Made by a program: the position numbers and the translations under genes. The notes below the pieces were generated by a model. It saw only the letters and a program-made list of their open reading frames with translations, was not told the origin of the DNA and did not search any database. From NCBI GenBank assembly GCA_018136815.1, contig CM030939.1, forward strand, positions 3,961,419 through 4,025,418: DNA of 64,000 nucleotides, read 5' to 3'. The DNA comes from Isochrysis galbana. Lineage: Eukaryota; Haptophyta; Isochrysidales; Isochrysidaceae. How positions within the stretch are numbered: the stretch's first letter is position 1; each line of letters starts with the position of its first letter. Below are positions 18,970 to 30,900 of the stretch, piece by piece.

Positions 18970-19984
18970 AGACCGGGGGACGAACCTTCCCCTCCACAAC
19001 AGGGCGGTCAAACACTATTTTAACTTCTAAGAGTGTCCACATGAAGAGTCAGGATGGAGGAAATGCACCAGAGCCAGAGCAAAGCGGTACTCGTACAGTA
19101 GAAACCCCGGAAATCACCTATCTAGCACATCTTCACATCTTCGATGCCCTTTGAGCTACAGACCCCCCCCCCCCCCCCCGCGAGCCCCCACAACGAAGCG
19201 TAACCCCAAAACATCAAAACGGGCCTAAATATAGCCCGGTCACTCACGACTCACGACTTAAGGTGGCAGGCGGGTGGCCGTGGGAAGGGGGAGGGGGGGG
19301 GGGGGGGAGGAGGGGAGGGGGCTCTCCCGCCAGAGCCGACAAAGCATGGTTAGATGATAAGCAGGAGAATACACATGAAAAAACGAGGAAACTGAGATGG
19401 GGAAATGCGGCTGTGTGGAAGCTGCCCACCTAAATCTTATGAACGGACGAAACGCTTAGTGAAGACCAGTAGCGCGCGGTAGCGCGCGGGCGGCGGCGCA
19501 GCCAGTGCCAGTACTAGGGACTAGGGCGGTCAAACAATGTTTTTTATTAGGGGTAGGGGTAAAAAAATGACCATCTCAGAATCGAGGAAATTTGAGGATT
19601 TTTTTCGGGAGAAAGTAGAAAGTAGAAAGTTCCCAATACACCCAACTAGTGTTGTATTCAGGCCTCCTGGCATGAATATTTCGGCATGGGTACGTGCCTT
19701 CGTCGTTATATATCGTCTTCTATGTTCGTCTTGGTCACTCAAGGCGTGCAGATTCGGATTCTCCCTGGGCTCAGATCCTGGTCCGCCGATTTTCGTCTCG
19801 AAATTCGAAGATTTGAGTTTTATTTTTACCGTTACGGTAATTGTCCACGCGTTTAAGGTAAGAAATGCAGGTAACAGAACTGGGCCCCTCTCTGCATTCC
19901 CTCCCTCCCCTTCTGCAGTTCCCCCTCCCTGCAGTTTCCCCTCCCCTCTGCAGTTTCCTCCCCCTTCTGCAGTTCTCACCCCCT
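18970..19984. other. repeat-rich intergenic DNA
   Basis: Holds two copies of a motif AGGGCGGTCAAAC (19001-19013, 19523-19535), also found at 48789 and inverted at 56892-56904. The sequence after 19523 matches that after 48789 for ~110 bp. A C run lies at 19163-19180, and CTGCAGTTTCCCCTCC-like units at 19905-19980. No gene is supported. Confidence 0.55.
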
Positions 19985-20340
19985 CTGCAGTCTCCTCCCT
20001 CCCCCCTCTCCATTCCCTGATTTTCCCGGGCCAGGCCGGGAAAAATACGTGAATGTGAGTGAGGGTTGGGTCAGTGTTGTGATTCCCCCCCCTCTGCAGT
20101 TCTCACCCCCTTCCGCAGCTCTCCTCCCTCCCCTCTCTCCATTCCCTGATTTTCCCGGGCCAGGCTGGGAAAAATACGTGAATGCGAGGGAGGATTGGGT
20201 CAGTGTTGTGATTCCCCCCTTCCGCGGTTCCCCCCCCCTTCCGCAGCTCTCCTCCCTCCCCTCCCTCCGTTCCCTGATTTTCCCGGGCCAGGCCGGGAAA
20301 AATACGTCAATGTGAGGGAGAATTGGGTCAGTGTCAGTGT
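19985..20340. repeat. ~126-bp minisatellite, 3 units
   Basis: Three units share ATTCCCTGATTTTCCCGGGC, GGGAAAAATACGT, GGGTCAGTGTTGTGATTCCC and a C-rich spacer (near 20010, 20135 and 20265). Each holds the small inverted repeat TTTCCCGG-GCCAGGC-CGGGAAA. Confidence 0.8.
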
Positions 20341-20494
20341 TGGGATCTCACACCCTCGGCAGTTTCTCCCCCCCCTTCCTCTGCTCCCCTTCTCCCCCCC
20401 CTCTGCTCCCCTTCCCCCCCCTCCGCTCCTCCCCTCCCCCCCTTCCGCTCCTCCCCTTCCCCTCCGCTGTCCCCCCCCCCCTCGCCGTTCCCCC

Positions 20495-20690
20495 GTCACA
20501 ATGGTACTTGCCGGGCTTATGGACCACATCAAAGCGGTACTCCGACAGCTTGAGGATCCACCGCATGAGTCGAGAGGCCGGACCGCCTCCGACGGAGTCC
20601 TTCATCGAATGGAGCCACTTGAGAGCGGAGTGGTCAATCACTAGAGTGAAACGCCGGCCCCATAGGTAGGGTCTCCAGTTACGGATAGAA
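20495..20690 (-). mobile_element. Ty3/gypsy-type LTR retrotransposon fossil (RNase H piece)
   Basis: The minus strand encodes the typical RNase H segment of Ty3-like polyproteins: RRFTLVIDHSALKWL, RLMRWILKLSEYRF and VVHKPGKYHCD. About 65 residues remain, joined to low-complexity DNA on one side. It is a remnant without LTRs; age and parent copy are unknown. Confidence 0.75.
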
Positions 20691-20799
20691 GGTAAGCCAG
20701 GTGAGGGGCAAGCAGGCGGCAAGGGAGGCGACAAAGGAGGCGAGGGCAACAAGGGCGAATGGACGAATGTAGGACCCTGCGACGGTAACTCGTGGCTAG

Positions 20800-21180
20800 C
20801 CTGCAAGGGGGGAACATAGAAACGCAAACAACTTCTAAAACAAAAAGGTCGATCGCGGATGCGACACCGCCCGGAGACGAGCCAAAGTCTCCTGGAGCAG
20901 GCAGACTCCTCCTGCGCTCTCGCCGATCCAACACTGCCTTGGGTGTCAGCGCATTCCACACCCAATGTGCTGCACGTCGCAGTGCGTTCGGCTGGCTGCC
21001 GGTGCGCTCGTCTCCGCTTTCCTCATGCGCGGCACTCCCCCACCCTGGCTGTGCGGCGATCACTGGGGAAGAAAGTCCCCAGGCCTGCGCCGCGGCACTC
21101 TCCATCTCTCCCCCCTCCTCATCACCATGCTCCTCCTTCTCAGGCTCCTCCTTCCTCACACCCTCTGCGCTCATTGCCAC
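20800..21180 (-). CDS. possible 5' end of a disrupted or multi-exon gene
   Basis: A frame from the Met at 21180 (MAMSAEGVRKEEPEKEEHGD) with an acidic N-terminus, then NALRRAAHWVWNALTPKAVL and a Ser/Arg-rich part; after ~20800 the frame runs toward the retrotransposon fossil and loses plausibility. It is divergent from the PKS gene, 807 bp away. No family is recognised, and a downstream exon was not found. Confidence 0.3.
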
Positions 21181-21987
21181 GGTCCCGCGAACTGTGGGAG
21201 AAAGTTTATATACCGGGGGGTGGGCCCTCTCACCCGCGGACCACCTTAAACAGACGAGTGCAAGTGTTATACAATTCTTCGATGGATATTATTATTATAA
21301 ACGGACTAGGGATATTTGATGGCTCAACTTGAGTCTGTCCCACATTCAACATTCAATGTCACATTCGACGGAACGTGACCTGCATCCCCAACCACACGCC
21401 ACACATCTCGGATGAGCGTATGAGATATGCGATATGCGCTAACCGCGCACAACCCCATCGCGGGATGAGTAGGATGGGGTCATGGGGCCTGCGTTGCTGA
21501 TTGCGCCGCGAAGAGCGATGAACCCCTCCGGCACGGGCCAGTAGGTGGTGTTCGCGTCGACGTCGCGCATGCCGAGCACGCTCCTGCCACAGCAGCAACA
21601 AGAAAACTCCACAGGCTGCCCCCCCCCCCCCCCCCTCCCCCCCCCGTCCCCCCGTCGTCGTCGGACCCGTCGGACGTCGGACCCCTCCCCCCCCTCCCCC
21701 GCCTCTTTTGTCTCTTTTTCTTCTTCTCTCGGCCGACGCCCGACGCCCCTCGCGCCCCCTCCCGCCCCCCCCCGACCCACCCCCTCAACCGCCGCCGCGC
21801 GCCCATACGCACGCAAGCACGCACGCACACACGCGTGCGCGCGCGCACCCACCCACCCACCCACACAGCGCAGCACACGCAGCCAGCCAAGCCAGTGCGG
21901 CCCGAGTGGCTCCCTCTCTCCTCTCGTGCAGCGCCAAGCCGCAACCCTCCCTTCTCTCGCCCTCCGCCGCGCCTCGTGCGCGAGTAG
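21181..21987. promoter_or_regulatory. PKS upstream region
   Basis: Includes a C-run/CT-rich block on the coding strand (21617-21780) and a CA/CG-rich stretch with CACCCACCCACCCACCCACA (~21847-21866). A small AT-rich island with ATTATTATTATAAACG lies at ~21288-21303. No promoter element can be assigned with confidence. Confidence 0.4.
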
Positions 21988-24900
21988 ATGAGCAAGAAGA
22001 AGCGGGCGCGGCGCGTCGGCACCGCTGGCCGGCTGCCTCAGCCCGTCGCAGTAGAGCAGGGCCCTGCGGCGCGCGCGGCGAGCGCTGACGAGTATGAGCA
22101 ACTGCATGCGCTGTGCAACGCTCATGCACCCGACTTCTGGGGGCCCTTCGCCGCCCGCTCGCTCTACTGGTTTCATGAGGCACGGCGCGAGTGGCTTCGG
22201 CGCGAGCCAGGCATTGGCTGGTGCGGCTGGTCGGCTGACGGCTCACCGGCTGAGCTCGACCCGAGCTCTAGCTGGACACCGTGGCATAACGTTCTCCACA
22301 TGTCCGACGGGCCTCATACTGCGCGCTGGTTTGTGGGCGCATCGCTCAATGCAGCATTCAACGAGTGCGATGCCGCTGTGCTCTCGGGCTGCGGCCACGA
22401 GATAGCCTTCATCTGCGAGCCGCCCGGCAGCTCCCACACAACAATCACGCGGCGACAGCTGCTAATGCGGTCGGTCCTTGCAGCTCACGCGTTGCAGCGC
22501 CTTGTCGACGGCGTCAACGCCCCGCGCATCGCCATCCACCTGCCAAACGGCGAGGACGCTGTGGTGTGGATCCAAGCAGCCAAGAGGCTGGCGATACCAT
22601 ACGTGGCCATTGCTGCCGGTACCTCCACCGCGTCGCTCGCCCAGCGCCTCGATGACGTTGGTGCCAGCATCTTCATCACTAATTCTGCATTGTTGCGCGA
22701 CGCCGTCGAATCCACCGCCGCCGCCGCGCTGGCTTCGCCCACGCTTATCAACGTGGATGCGGACGATCCCCACTCCAGCGAGTCGACAGCACTGGATGTG
22801 CTAGCAGGCACCGCCCTCATGGCGAGTGCGCACGAGGCACTGCATGAGGCAGCGGCAAAGTGCGGCATCTCTGACATCGAACCACTCTCGGATCCGGCGT
22901 TGGTGCGCGTCTTGTGGCTGCTCGTCCCGCCCAAACCCGTCGAATCCTCGCATCCCCTGTTCATCTTATACACTTCGGGTTCGACAGGGAAGCCCAAGGG
23001 CATCGTTCATACCCACGGCGGCTTTCAGGTCGGTATCTGCGCTACGAGCAGCATTGCACTCGGCATCTCACAGCATAGCTCTGCGTCTCGCCAAAATGGT
23101 CCCCGCGACGTGCTGTTGGTCGTCGCAACTCCTGGCTGGATCACCGGCCAGGCGTACATGATCTCCGCGGCGCTGTTGACCCAAACCCCATCGGTGCTGC
23201 TCGATGGGTCTCCCATCTCGCCACTCGACCGATTCGCCGCCATCATCGCACGCCATCGCGTGAGCGTACTCAAAGCAGGCTCCACATTCTTGCGCATGTT
23301 GATGACGCACTCTGAACCGCAGGGAATGCTCGCCCGCCACGACATGACAAGCCTGCGAATCGGAACTTTTTGCGCAGAGCCGGTGCGCCGCCGACCTTTT
23401 CTTGCCCGCCCGTCTCGAAGCGCACCCACACGCCCACGCTGTTGCATGGGACCACCCGTGTCACCAGGTCAATGCCATTGTCCACGAGTTCGCCATGCGT
23501 CACTTGACATCGGAATACATCAATTCGTATTGGGCTACTGAGCATGGAGGCATTGTGTGGAGCCGCTGCCACGGCAACGCCGATCAAGAGCTACGCCCGA
23601 ATGCCCGCACATGGCCTCTTCCTTGGATCGACGCCGATGTGTTGGTGGAGGACGCCTCGGTTGGGGGGTGGCGCAGCGCCCACGAGGGTGAGCAAGGCGA
23701 GGTTGCGATCCTTCGGCCTTACCCATACATGGCACTCACCGTGTGGAGCTCGGATGGCTTCGGAAGCAGGGAATGGCGAGGGGATATTGAGAGATGGGCG
23801 TCCTATTTCACCAGCCAGGGCGTGTATATCCAGGGAGACGCAGCCATCCGCCACAGCGACGGCTCGTACACATTCCATGGGCGGTCCGACGAGGTGATCA
23901 ACGTCGGCGGAAATCGCATCGGTACCGAAGAGATCGAGAATGGCCTCCTCCTTGATCGAGAGCGCGAAGACTCGCCCATCAAGAATGTGGCGGTGGCGGG
24001 GATGGCTGATCCGGTGTTGGGCACGGTTCCTTGCGCATTTGTAGTGCTCAAAGAGGGGAGTGCGTTGCTCCCTCACCACGAAGCAAGGCTCCGGTCCTTG
24101 GTCAAGACACGCGTCGGCGCTTTAGCGGTACCGGCCAAATTTGTGGCGGTGCCCGCTTTGCCCGAGACGCACAGCGGCAAGTATCTACGCCGGCTGCTAC
24201 GATCCCTCCTCGCAGGGTTGCCTCCCGGCGATCTAGGGTCGTTGAGGAATGCTGATTGCCTAGGTCCCATCGCGACTGCAATACGCTCGCAGATCGCGAA
24301 TTTCGAAGACCGTCATACGGCCACTGACGAAGAGATGTCCGGAGGGAGCCTCTCAAGAGGTGGTTTGCGCGGCCGCGGTAGCGGCGTGCCACCTGTGGCA
24401 CGGGCCGGCACCGACTTAAGCGGGGTTGCAGGCATGCTTCACGACGACACTGCCATGTCACAAAAAATCCTGCAAGCGGCGTACCACATCACGGGCCGTG
24501 ACGACATTGGTGTTCGCATCCCGCTCATGGAGGCTGGCCTGGATTCCCTCGGGGCGACCTACTTGGCAGCTGAGCTTGAAAGGGCATTCCACGTACCAAT
24601 TTCTTCGACGATAGTTTTCGAACACGGGTCTGTTGAAGCCATTGCTTCACACCTGCGCTCACGCCTCCGTGGAGAGAGTGAGATGCCGGCCCCAAAAACC
24701 ATTATGTCACGGCCTTTCCGACACCAGAGGTGTGCCATTGATGCGTTCGCAGTCTATCTACCACGCGGGGCGGATGCACCTGTCAGATGTCGACATTCGC
24801 TGATGTGCGGCGCCGACTTGGTTTCCGAGGTCCCATTCCAAAGATGGTTACTCAAGGACTCCCAATCACCGGATGCCCACGTTGCAAGACGCCTCCGCTT

Positions 24901-27900
24901 CGCCGCCTTCTTGCGCAGTGTGGACTTGTTCGACAATGAAAGATTTGGAATTTCTCCGGCCGAAGCAGCGGCAATGGATCCTCAGCAGCGATTGCTCCTT
25001 GAGAGCGGCTACGAAGTCTTGCACGCACCCCGCCGCAAAATAGTCTCCGAGGCGGACGTCGGAGTTTTTGTGGCGATTGCTGCCATATCCAGTGACTTCG
25101 CGACTCTCCTAAGGCGCTCGCCGGCGGCGGCGAGTGTGTATGCGGCGACTGGAGCATCACATTCTATCGCGTCTGGACGTCTGTCTTACGTACTCGGGCT
25201 ACAAGGTCCGTGCGCGTCCTACGACACCGCTTGCTCTGCGTCTCTTGTTGCCTGCCATGCGGCCGTTCGTGCAAATCAGCTCGGTGAGTGCGATGCCGGC
25301 CTCGCGACCGGTATATTTATTATGCTGTCACCTCACATGACTTCGGCTTTTGCGATCGCCGGCATGCTATCCGACCGGGGCCGATGCCATACGTTTGATT
25401 CTCGCGCCGACGGCTACGCTCGCGGCGAAGCTTCCGCTGCGATCGTCCTATCTCCAACGCTTGACGAAGGTGTTCACCTAAGGCTTGAGAGTAGCTCTGT
25501 GCGGCAGGACGGCCGAAGTGCGAGTCTGACGGCGCCGAACGGTCAGGCACAAATGATGCTCTTGGCGACCACACTCGCTGCTGCGGTGCCTCACCCTCAC
25601 GCTGTGCATAGTTGGGAAGCTCACGGCACCGGCACGGCTCTTGGTGATCCAGTCGAGGTGCGTTCGCTTGTCGCCGCCACACTAAAAGATCGCCTTATCG
25701 GGAAGGCCTTAGTCCTTGGGGGCCTCAAGGCCAGTTGCGGCCATGGCGAACCAGCAGCCGGTGGTTCCGGACTCGTTGGCCTAGCTGAATGGATGCGAAA
25801 GGGCCAAGCAGTACCGAATGCACAACTTCGCTCTTTGAATCCTCACATTCACCCTACGCTGATTGGGCACCCAGTCGTTCTTCCGGTACATTTGACAAAG
25901 CGCAACATCCCTACCGAGGCATTTGAAGTTGAAGTAGGAGGAGTTTCCTCCTTCGGATATAGTGGCACTATCGCAAGCGTGCTTGTTGGCGCGGCCGGCG
26001 AGGTGGCAGCCGTCTCGTCGCGTGCACACACCGAGCAAGCTCCGCTTCGCACGCACAAGAGGCGTCGTTTCGAGGTGCGGCTGGCGCCGCACCCATTGTG
26101 CGCGCGGCACGAGCGCTCCGGCGAGGGCGTGCTGTCCCGCCGCGTCGTGGACGCGGCGTTGTTGGCGGTGGTCTTTGACCACGTCGTGGGTGGGCGCGTG
26201 CTGTTCCCCGCGGCGGGCTTCTTGGAGCTTGCGCGAGAGTGCGCGGTGTCTACGAGCGAGGTTGGGCGGGTGCCGCGCACGCTTTTGGAGCGCGTCTTTT
26301 TCTTGCAACCGCTTGCGCTCGCTGGCGAGCACGTGCTGATCGAGTGCAGCGTCGACGGCCGGTCCGGACGCTTCGAGGTGGCGAGTGCTTGCCGTGATGA
26401 GGCGCGCACGGTGCACTGCGCCGGGTCGGCGCGCCCGGCTGCGGCGGCGGGCGCTGCAGTGGCTCTCGCACCGATATCCGCGATGTGCTCGCACGCCTAT
26501 GGCGCGGCCGAAGTGTACGATCGGATGCGGTCGTTGAGTTTGGAGTACGGCAAGACGTACAGGACGCTTGCGATCGTCCGCGCATCTGCTCCGTCGGCCG
26601 GCGTCGCGGTCGCGGGTCTCCACCGGCGTCATCGGCTTGAGGGCACGCAGGTGCACCCGGCGGACTTGGACGGCGCGTTGCAGCTTACGCAGATGCTCTC
26701 GAGGGAAAGCAGGCGGACACGGCTGCCGTTTGCCGTGGGCTGTGCCATGCTGACTCGGTCGGTCGGCTGTGTGTGGGCTGCTGTCGCCGGCGAGGGTGAC
26801 GGTCGCTCCGCGGTGTGGATGCAGAGTGCACGTCGTCCGAGCACACCGGCGGTGTATTTGCGAGGGTTCGAATGCCGCGTCGCGTCTGCTATTGCGGGTT
26901 CTGAACTTGGGGGCCGGAGCGGCCTGTACTTTACGGCTTGGCGGCGCGTCGATGTGTCTGCGTTCGATGACGAGAGTCGCGCGCGATTGGCGCAGCGAGG
27001 CGCCTTGTCGCTGGGACGATGTCTTGTGCCCTCCGGCATCGGCGGCGGGGGGCCGCTCCACGCGGGGACGGATGCGGCGCACTCGGTGGCGCTGTCCGTG
27101 GGTGTGCATCGCGGGCGATCACGGGGCGAGAGCCTCGTTGTGGCGGCCTCGTCGCTTGAGCTTGCGGCGTCGGTCGCTCATGGCAGTGGGGCAGCTCCGC
27201 TCCGATTTCTGACGGTTTACGCGGAGCGACACGGCATCTGTTGCGACGCGGCTGACGGGCACGCTGGACTAGTGGGCATTGGTCGTTCCTGCCGCAGCGA
27301 GGTGCCCGGTACTCCACTGTCCTGCGTGTTGATGCGCAGGGACGGCACTTTCGCGCCGGAGCTGATGGCATCTTTGAGCATCACGTGCGCGTCAGAGCCA
27401 GAGATCGCGTGCTCGGCGTTGGGGCTTCTGGCCCCACGCTTGGTCCGGGCCGAGTCATCACTCCACAGCCCGATCCGGCTTCATTTCGACGCTCGCGGCT
27501 CTTTGGAATACCTGCGAGTCGTTCCGGAGCCCGACTTTCACGGCCCGTCGCAACCCTCCATGGTGGTTCGGCTGCAAGTCTCGCACGTGGGCCTCAACTT
27601 CCGTGACGTGCTCAATGTCCTGGGCGCGTATCCGGGCGACCCCGGCGCGCCGGGCTCGGACTGCGCGGCGCGCGTCGTGAGCGCGGTCGCCAACGTTGAG
27701 GACCTGATCTCGACCGGTTCCTTGGTGTTGGGCCACGCGGCCGCCGCACTGGCCACGTTTGCATTTGCGGATGCGCGGCTGCTTGCGCCTCGCCCGGAAG
27801 TTCTGTCAGCAGCTCACGCGTGCACGCTGCCAACGACGTGGAGCACAGTGCACACCGCGTTCATCGGGTCTGCCCTGCATTCGCACGAGGGGATCTTGGT

Positions 27901-30900
27901 GCACGCCGGCACCGGAGGTGTGGGGCTGGCGTGCTTCGAGTACTCGTCTTGGTTGGGCTTGCAGATCGGCATGACTGCGGGTCGTCCATACAAGCACGCC
28001 CACGTGCGCTCCTTGGGTGTTCGTGGTCTTGTGTGGAGTTCGCGAGAGGCCGGCTCGTTCGCGATGGGCTCGGCGATGTTGCTGCGGTCGGCTCGCTTGC
28101 ACTGCGTGCTTAACAGTCTCTCTGCTGACTTCATCTCCTGCTCGCTCGCTCTTCTGCGTGAGGAAGGGACATTCGACGAGATCGGCAAGCGCGGCGTGTG
28201 GTCCGTGAGCCGGATGCGGGCTGCCCGCGACGCCGGCATGCGCTGTGTGGTTCTAGCATTGGACAGCATGATGGAGGGGGCGCCACGATGGGTCCAAAGC
28301 TCGCTTGGCTTGCTCTCGGTAAGGGCGCGCCGTGGCGAGGTGCACGGTTTGCCGATGCAGATCTTCGACATGCAGCGAGAGGTGACCTCGGCCTTCCGCC
28401 ACTTACAGAGCGGTATGAGTTCCGGGAAGGTCGTGCTGCGTGTGCCGGGTCCGCCCGAGGGTCGAGTCAGCGGTGCGCACATGGTGACAGGTGGCAGTGG
28501 AGGACTGGCGATGATACTGGCGGGGTGGCTTGCGAGTCACGGGGCGTCTCGGATCGTGCTATCTTCGAGGAGAGGCCGCATGGGTGCGGCTTCGGCGGAG
28601 CTCTTGTCGCGCGCATCGTTGACGGCAGCTCGGTGTGATGCCGCGGACGCGTCGGAGACGCTCCGGCTGACGGCATCGGTGCTATCTGCGTGGGGAGCCG
28701 GCTGTCGGACGGGCGTGTGGCACACCGCGGGTGTGCTTGCTGACGGCTTGCTCCGTTCGCAGACGTGTGGGTCCTTTCAGCGCGTGTACGGCCCCAAGGC
28801 GATCGGCGGCTGGAACTTGCAGCGCGCATACTGCACGTCGCCGGTCTCATCTTGCGTGCTATTCTCATCGATAGCTGCACTTTTTGGCGCAGGCCAGTCC
28901 AACTACAGCGCGGCGAACTGCTGCTTAGACGCGTTGTCCTCGCACCGGCAGTTGTGTGGCCAGGCCTGCTCGAGCGTGCAGTGGGGACCATGGGCCAGGG
29001 TCGGCATGGCTGCCGGCGACGCGGTAGGCGCGCGGCTGCAGCGGTCGGGTATCAGGCTGATCGAGGCAGCCGACGGCGCGGTAGCCTTCGCTGCGGCATT
29101 GCAGCCTCGCGCGCCGTCGGCTTTTGCGCTAGTGCTAGTGGACTGGCGCCGGCTAGTTGGCACTATGCCTGCAGCTCCGGTGCTGCTATCGGGGCTAATC
29201 GAAGGAGGCGCTGTTGTTCCCACAGCGTCGTCAGATGGCGCGGGGGATCCAGAGTCGCGCGCTGCGGTCGACTTGGCGGCAGTGGTGGAGACGGCTCGGC
29301 GGATCGCGGGCGGTCGGATCGACGCGGACATGCCATTGATGGAATCGGGTCTCGACTCCTTGGGTGCAGTGGAGCTAGGCAACCAGCTCCAGCGTGCCTT
29401 GGGCGGCGCAGCGGCGCTTCCGAGCACGCTTGTCTTCGACCACCCAACGGCGCGCCAGATCGCCACTTTCTTCGCATCTCTCGCAGCCCCGGCTACGGGT
29501 GCTTCATCGAGGGGCGCGCTGCCGGAGAGCGCTCACGGAGTCGCTTCGATCGCGGGCGAGGGCGTCTACGTTGATGGATTGAGCGTCGCGCTGCCGGGAG
29601 GCGCGGTGGACGTCAGCGGTTTGTACTCGGTGAGTGCGAGCCGCGCAGACCTAGTCGGCGAAGTGCCCTGGGACCGCTGGGAGCTAGAGGCGCTGCCTGC
29701 TTCCGCCGATGACGTGGCACGGCGTGTTCGCTACGGCGCTTTCCTCGACCGCGTCGACCTGTTCGACAACGAGATGTTTAGCATCTCTCCAGCGGAGGCG
29801 TCGGCGATGGATCCGCAGCAGCGGCTGCTGTTGGAGCACGGATATGACTCACTGCATGCCGCCGGCCATCGGAGGGCTGCGCTCTCGGACACCACTTGCG
29901 GCGTGTTCATTGCGATTTCGAACGTGGACTACACGTCGCTACTCCAAACATCCGCTGCGGGGGGTAGCGTCTACGCTGCCACGGGGAGTGCTCATTCGAT
30001 CGCTTCGGGTCGGATATCCTACGTCCTGGGGCTCCAAGGTCCGTGCGTGTCGTATGACACGGCTTGCTCGGCATCGCTGGTGGCATGCCACGCGGGGGCT
30101 CGCGCGGTTCAGCTGAGCGAGTGTGTCGGCGGTGTGGTTGCCGGTGTGAATGTGATGCTTTTGCCTCATCTGAGCAGGAGCTTCGCGATCGCCGGGATGC
30201 TCTCTGCTCGTGGACGTTGCCACACCTTCGACGCGCGCGCTGACGGGTATGCCCGAGGCGAGGCTTGTGGGGCCCTCGCCTTGTCACACACGTCTGCGGC
30301 GCGACTGGCGCTTACCACATACGTGGCTGGGAGCTGTGTGCGGCAGGATGGGCGGAGCGCCAGCCTGACGGCGCCGAATGGCACGGCGCAGCGCGCCCTC
30401 TTGGAGCTGTCGCTTTCTGACGCCGCCTTGCCGCCCGAGGACGTCGGCCGATGGGAGGCGCACGGCACGGGTACCGCGCTGGGTGACCCGATAGAAGTGC
30501 GCTCTCTTCGCGAGTCCGTCCTCACGCAGAGGACCGGCGCTCGCGCACTTCCCGTCAGTAGCGTCAAGGCGATTGGCGGCCACGGCGAGCCGGCTGCGGG
30601 CGCGAGCGGCCTGATGCATTTGATCGCATCGCTTCACCGCGCTCGAGCTTGTGGGAATGCCCAGCTGCGCACGTTGAACGCTCACGTGCGAGACGTGCTG
30701 CACGGCGCGTGCCCGGCCGTCTTGTCACTGCAGGACGGGTCTTGCAGCCCTCCGCCTGAACGGATGGAGAGCACGATGCCTGGCGGTGTGAGTTCCTTTG
30801 GATATAGTGGCACTATCGCAAGCGTGCTTGTTGGCGCGGCCGGCGAGGTGGCAGCCGTCTCGTCGCGTGCACACACCGAGCAAGCTCCGCTTCGCACGCA

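Noticed and set aside
23383-23467. Frameshift in the ligase domain of the PKS
   Set aside because: A GT-AG intron restores an uninterrupted protein at a conserved site, in phase.
25781-27109. Long antisense frames (up to ~440 residues) in the PKS and its copy
   Set aside because: They are shadows of high-GC third positions; protein sequence is Arg/Ala/Pro-rich without domains, and the two copies repeat because the DNA repeats.
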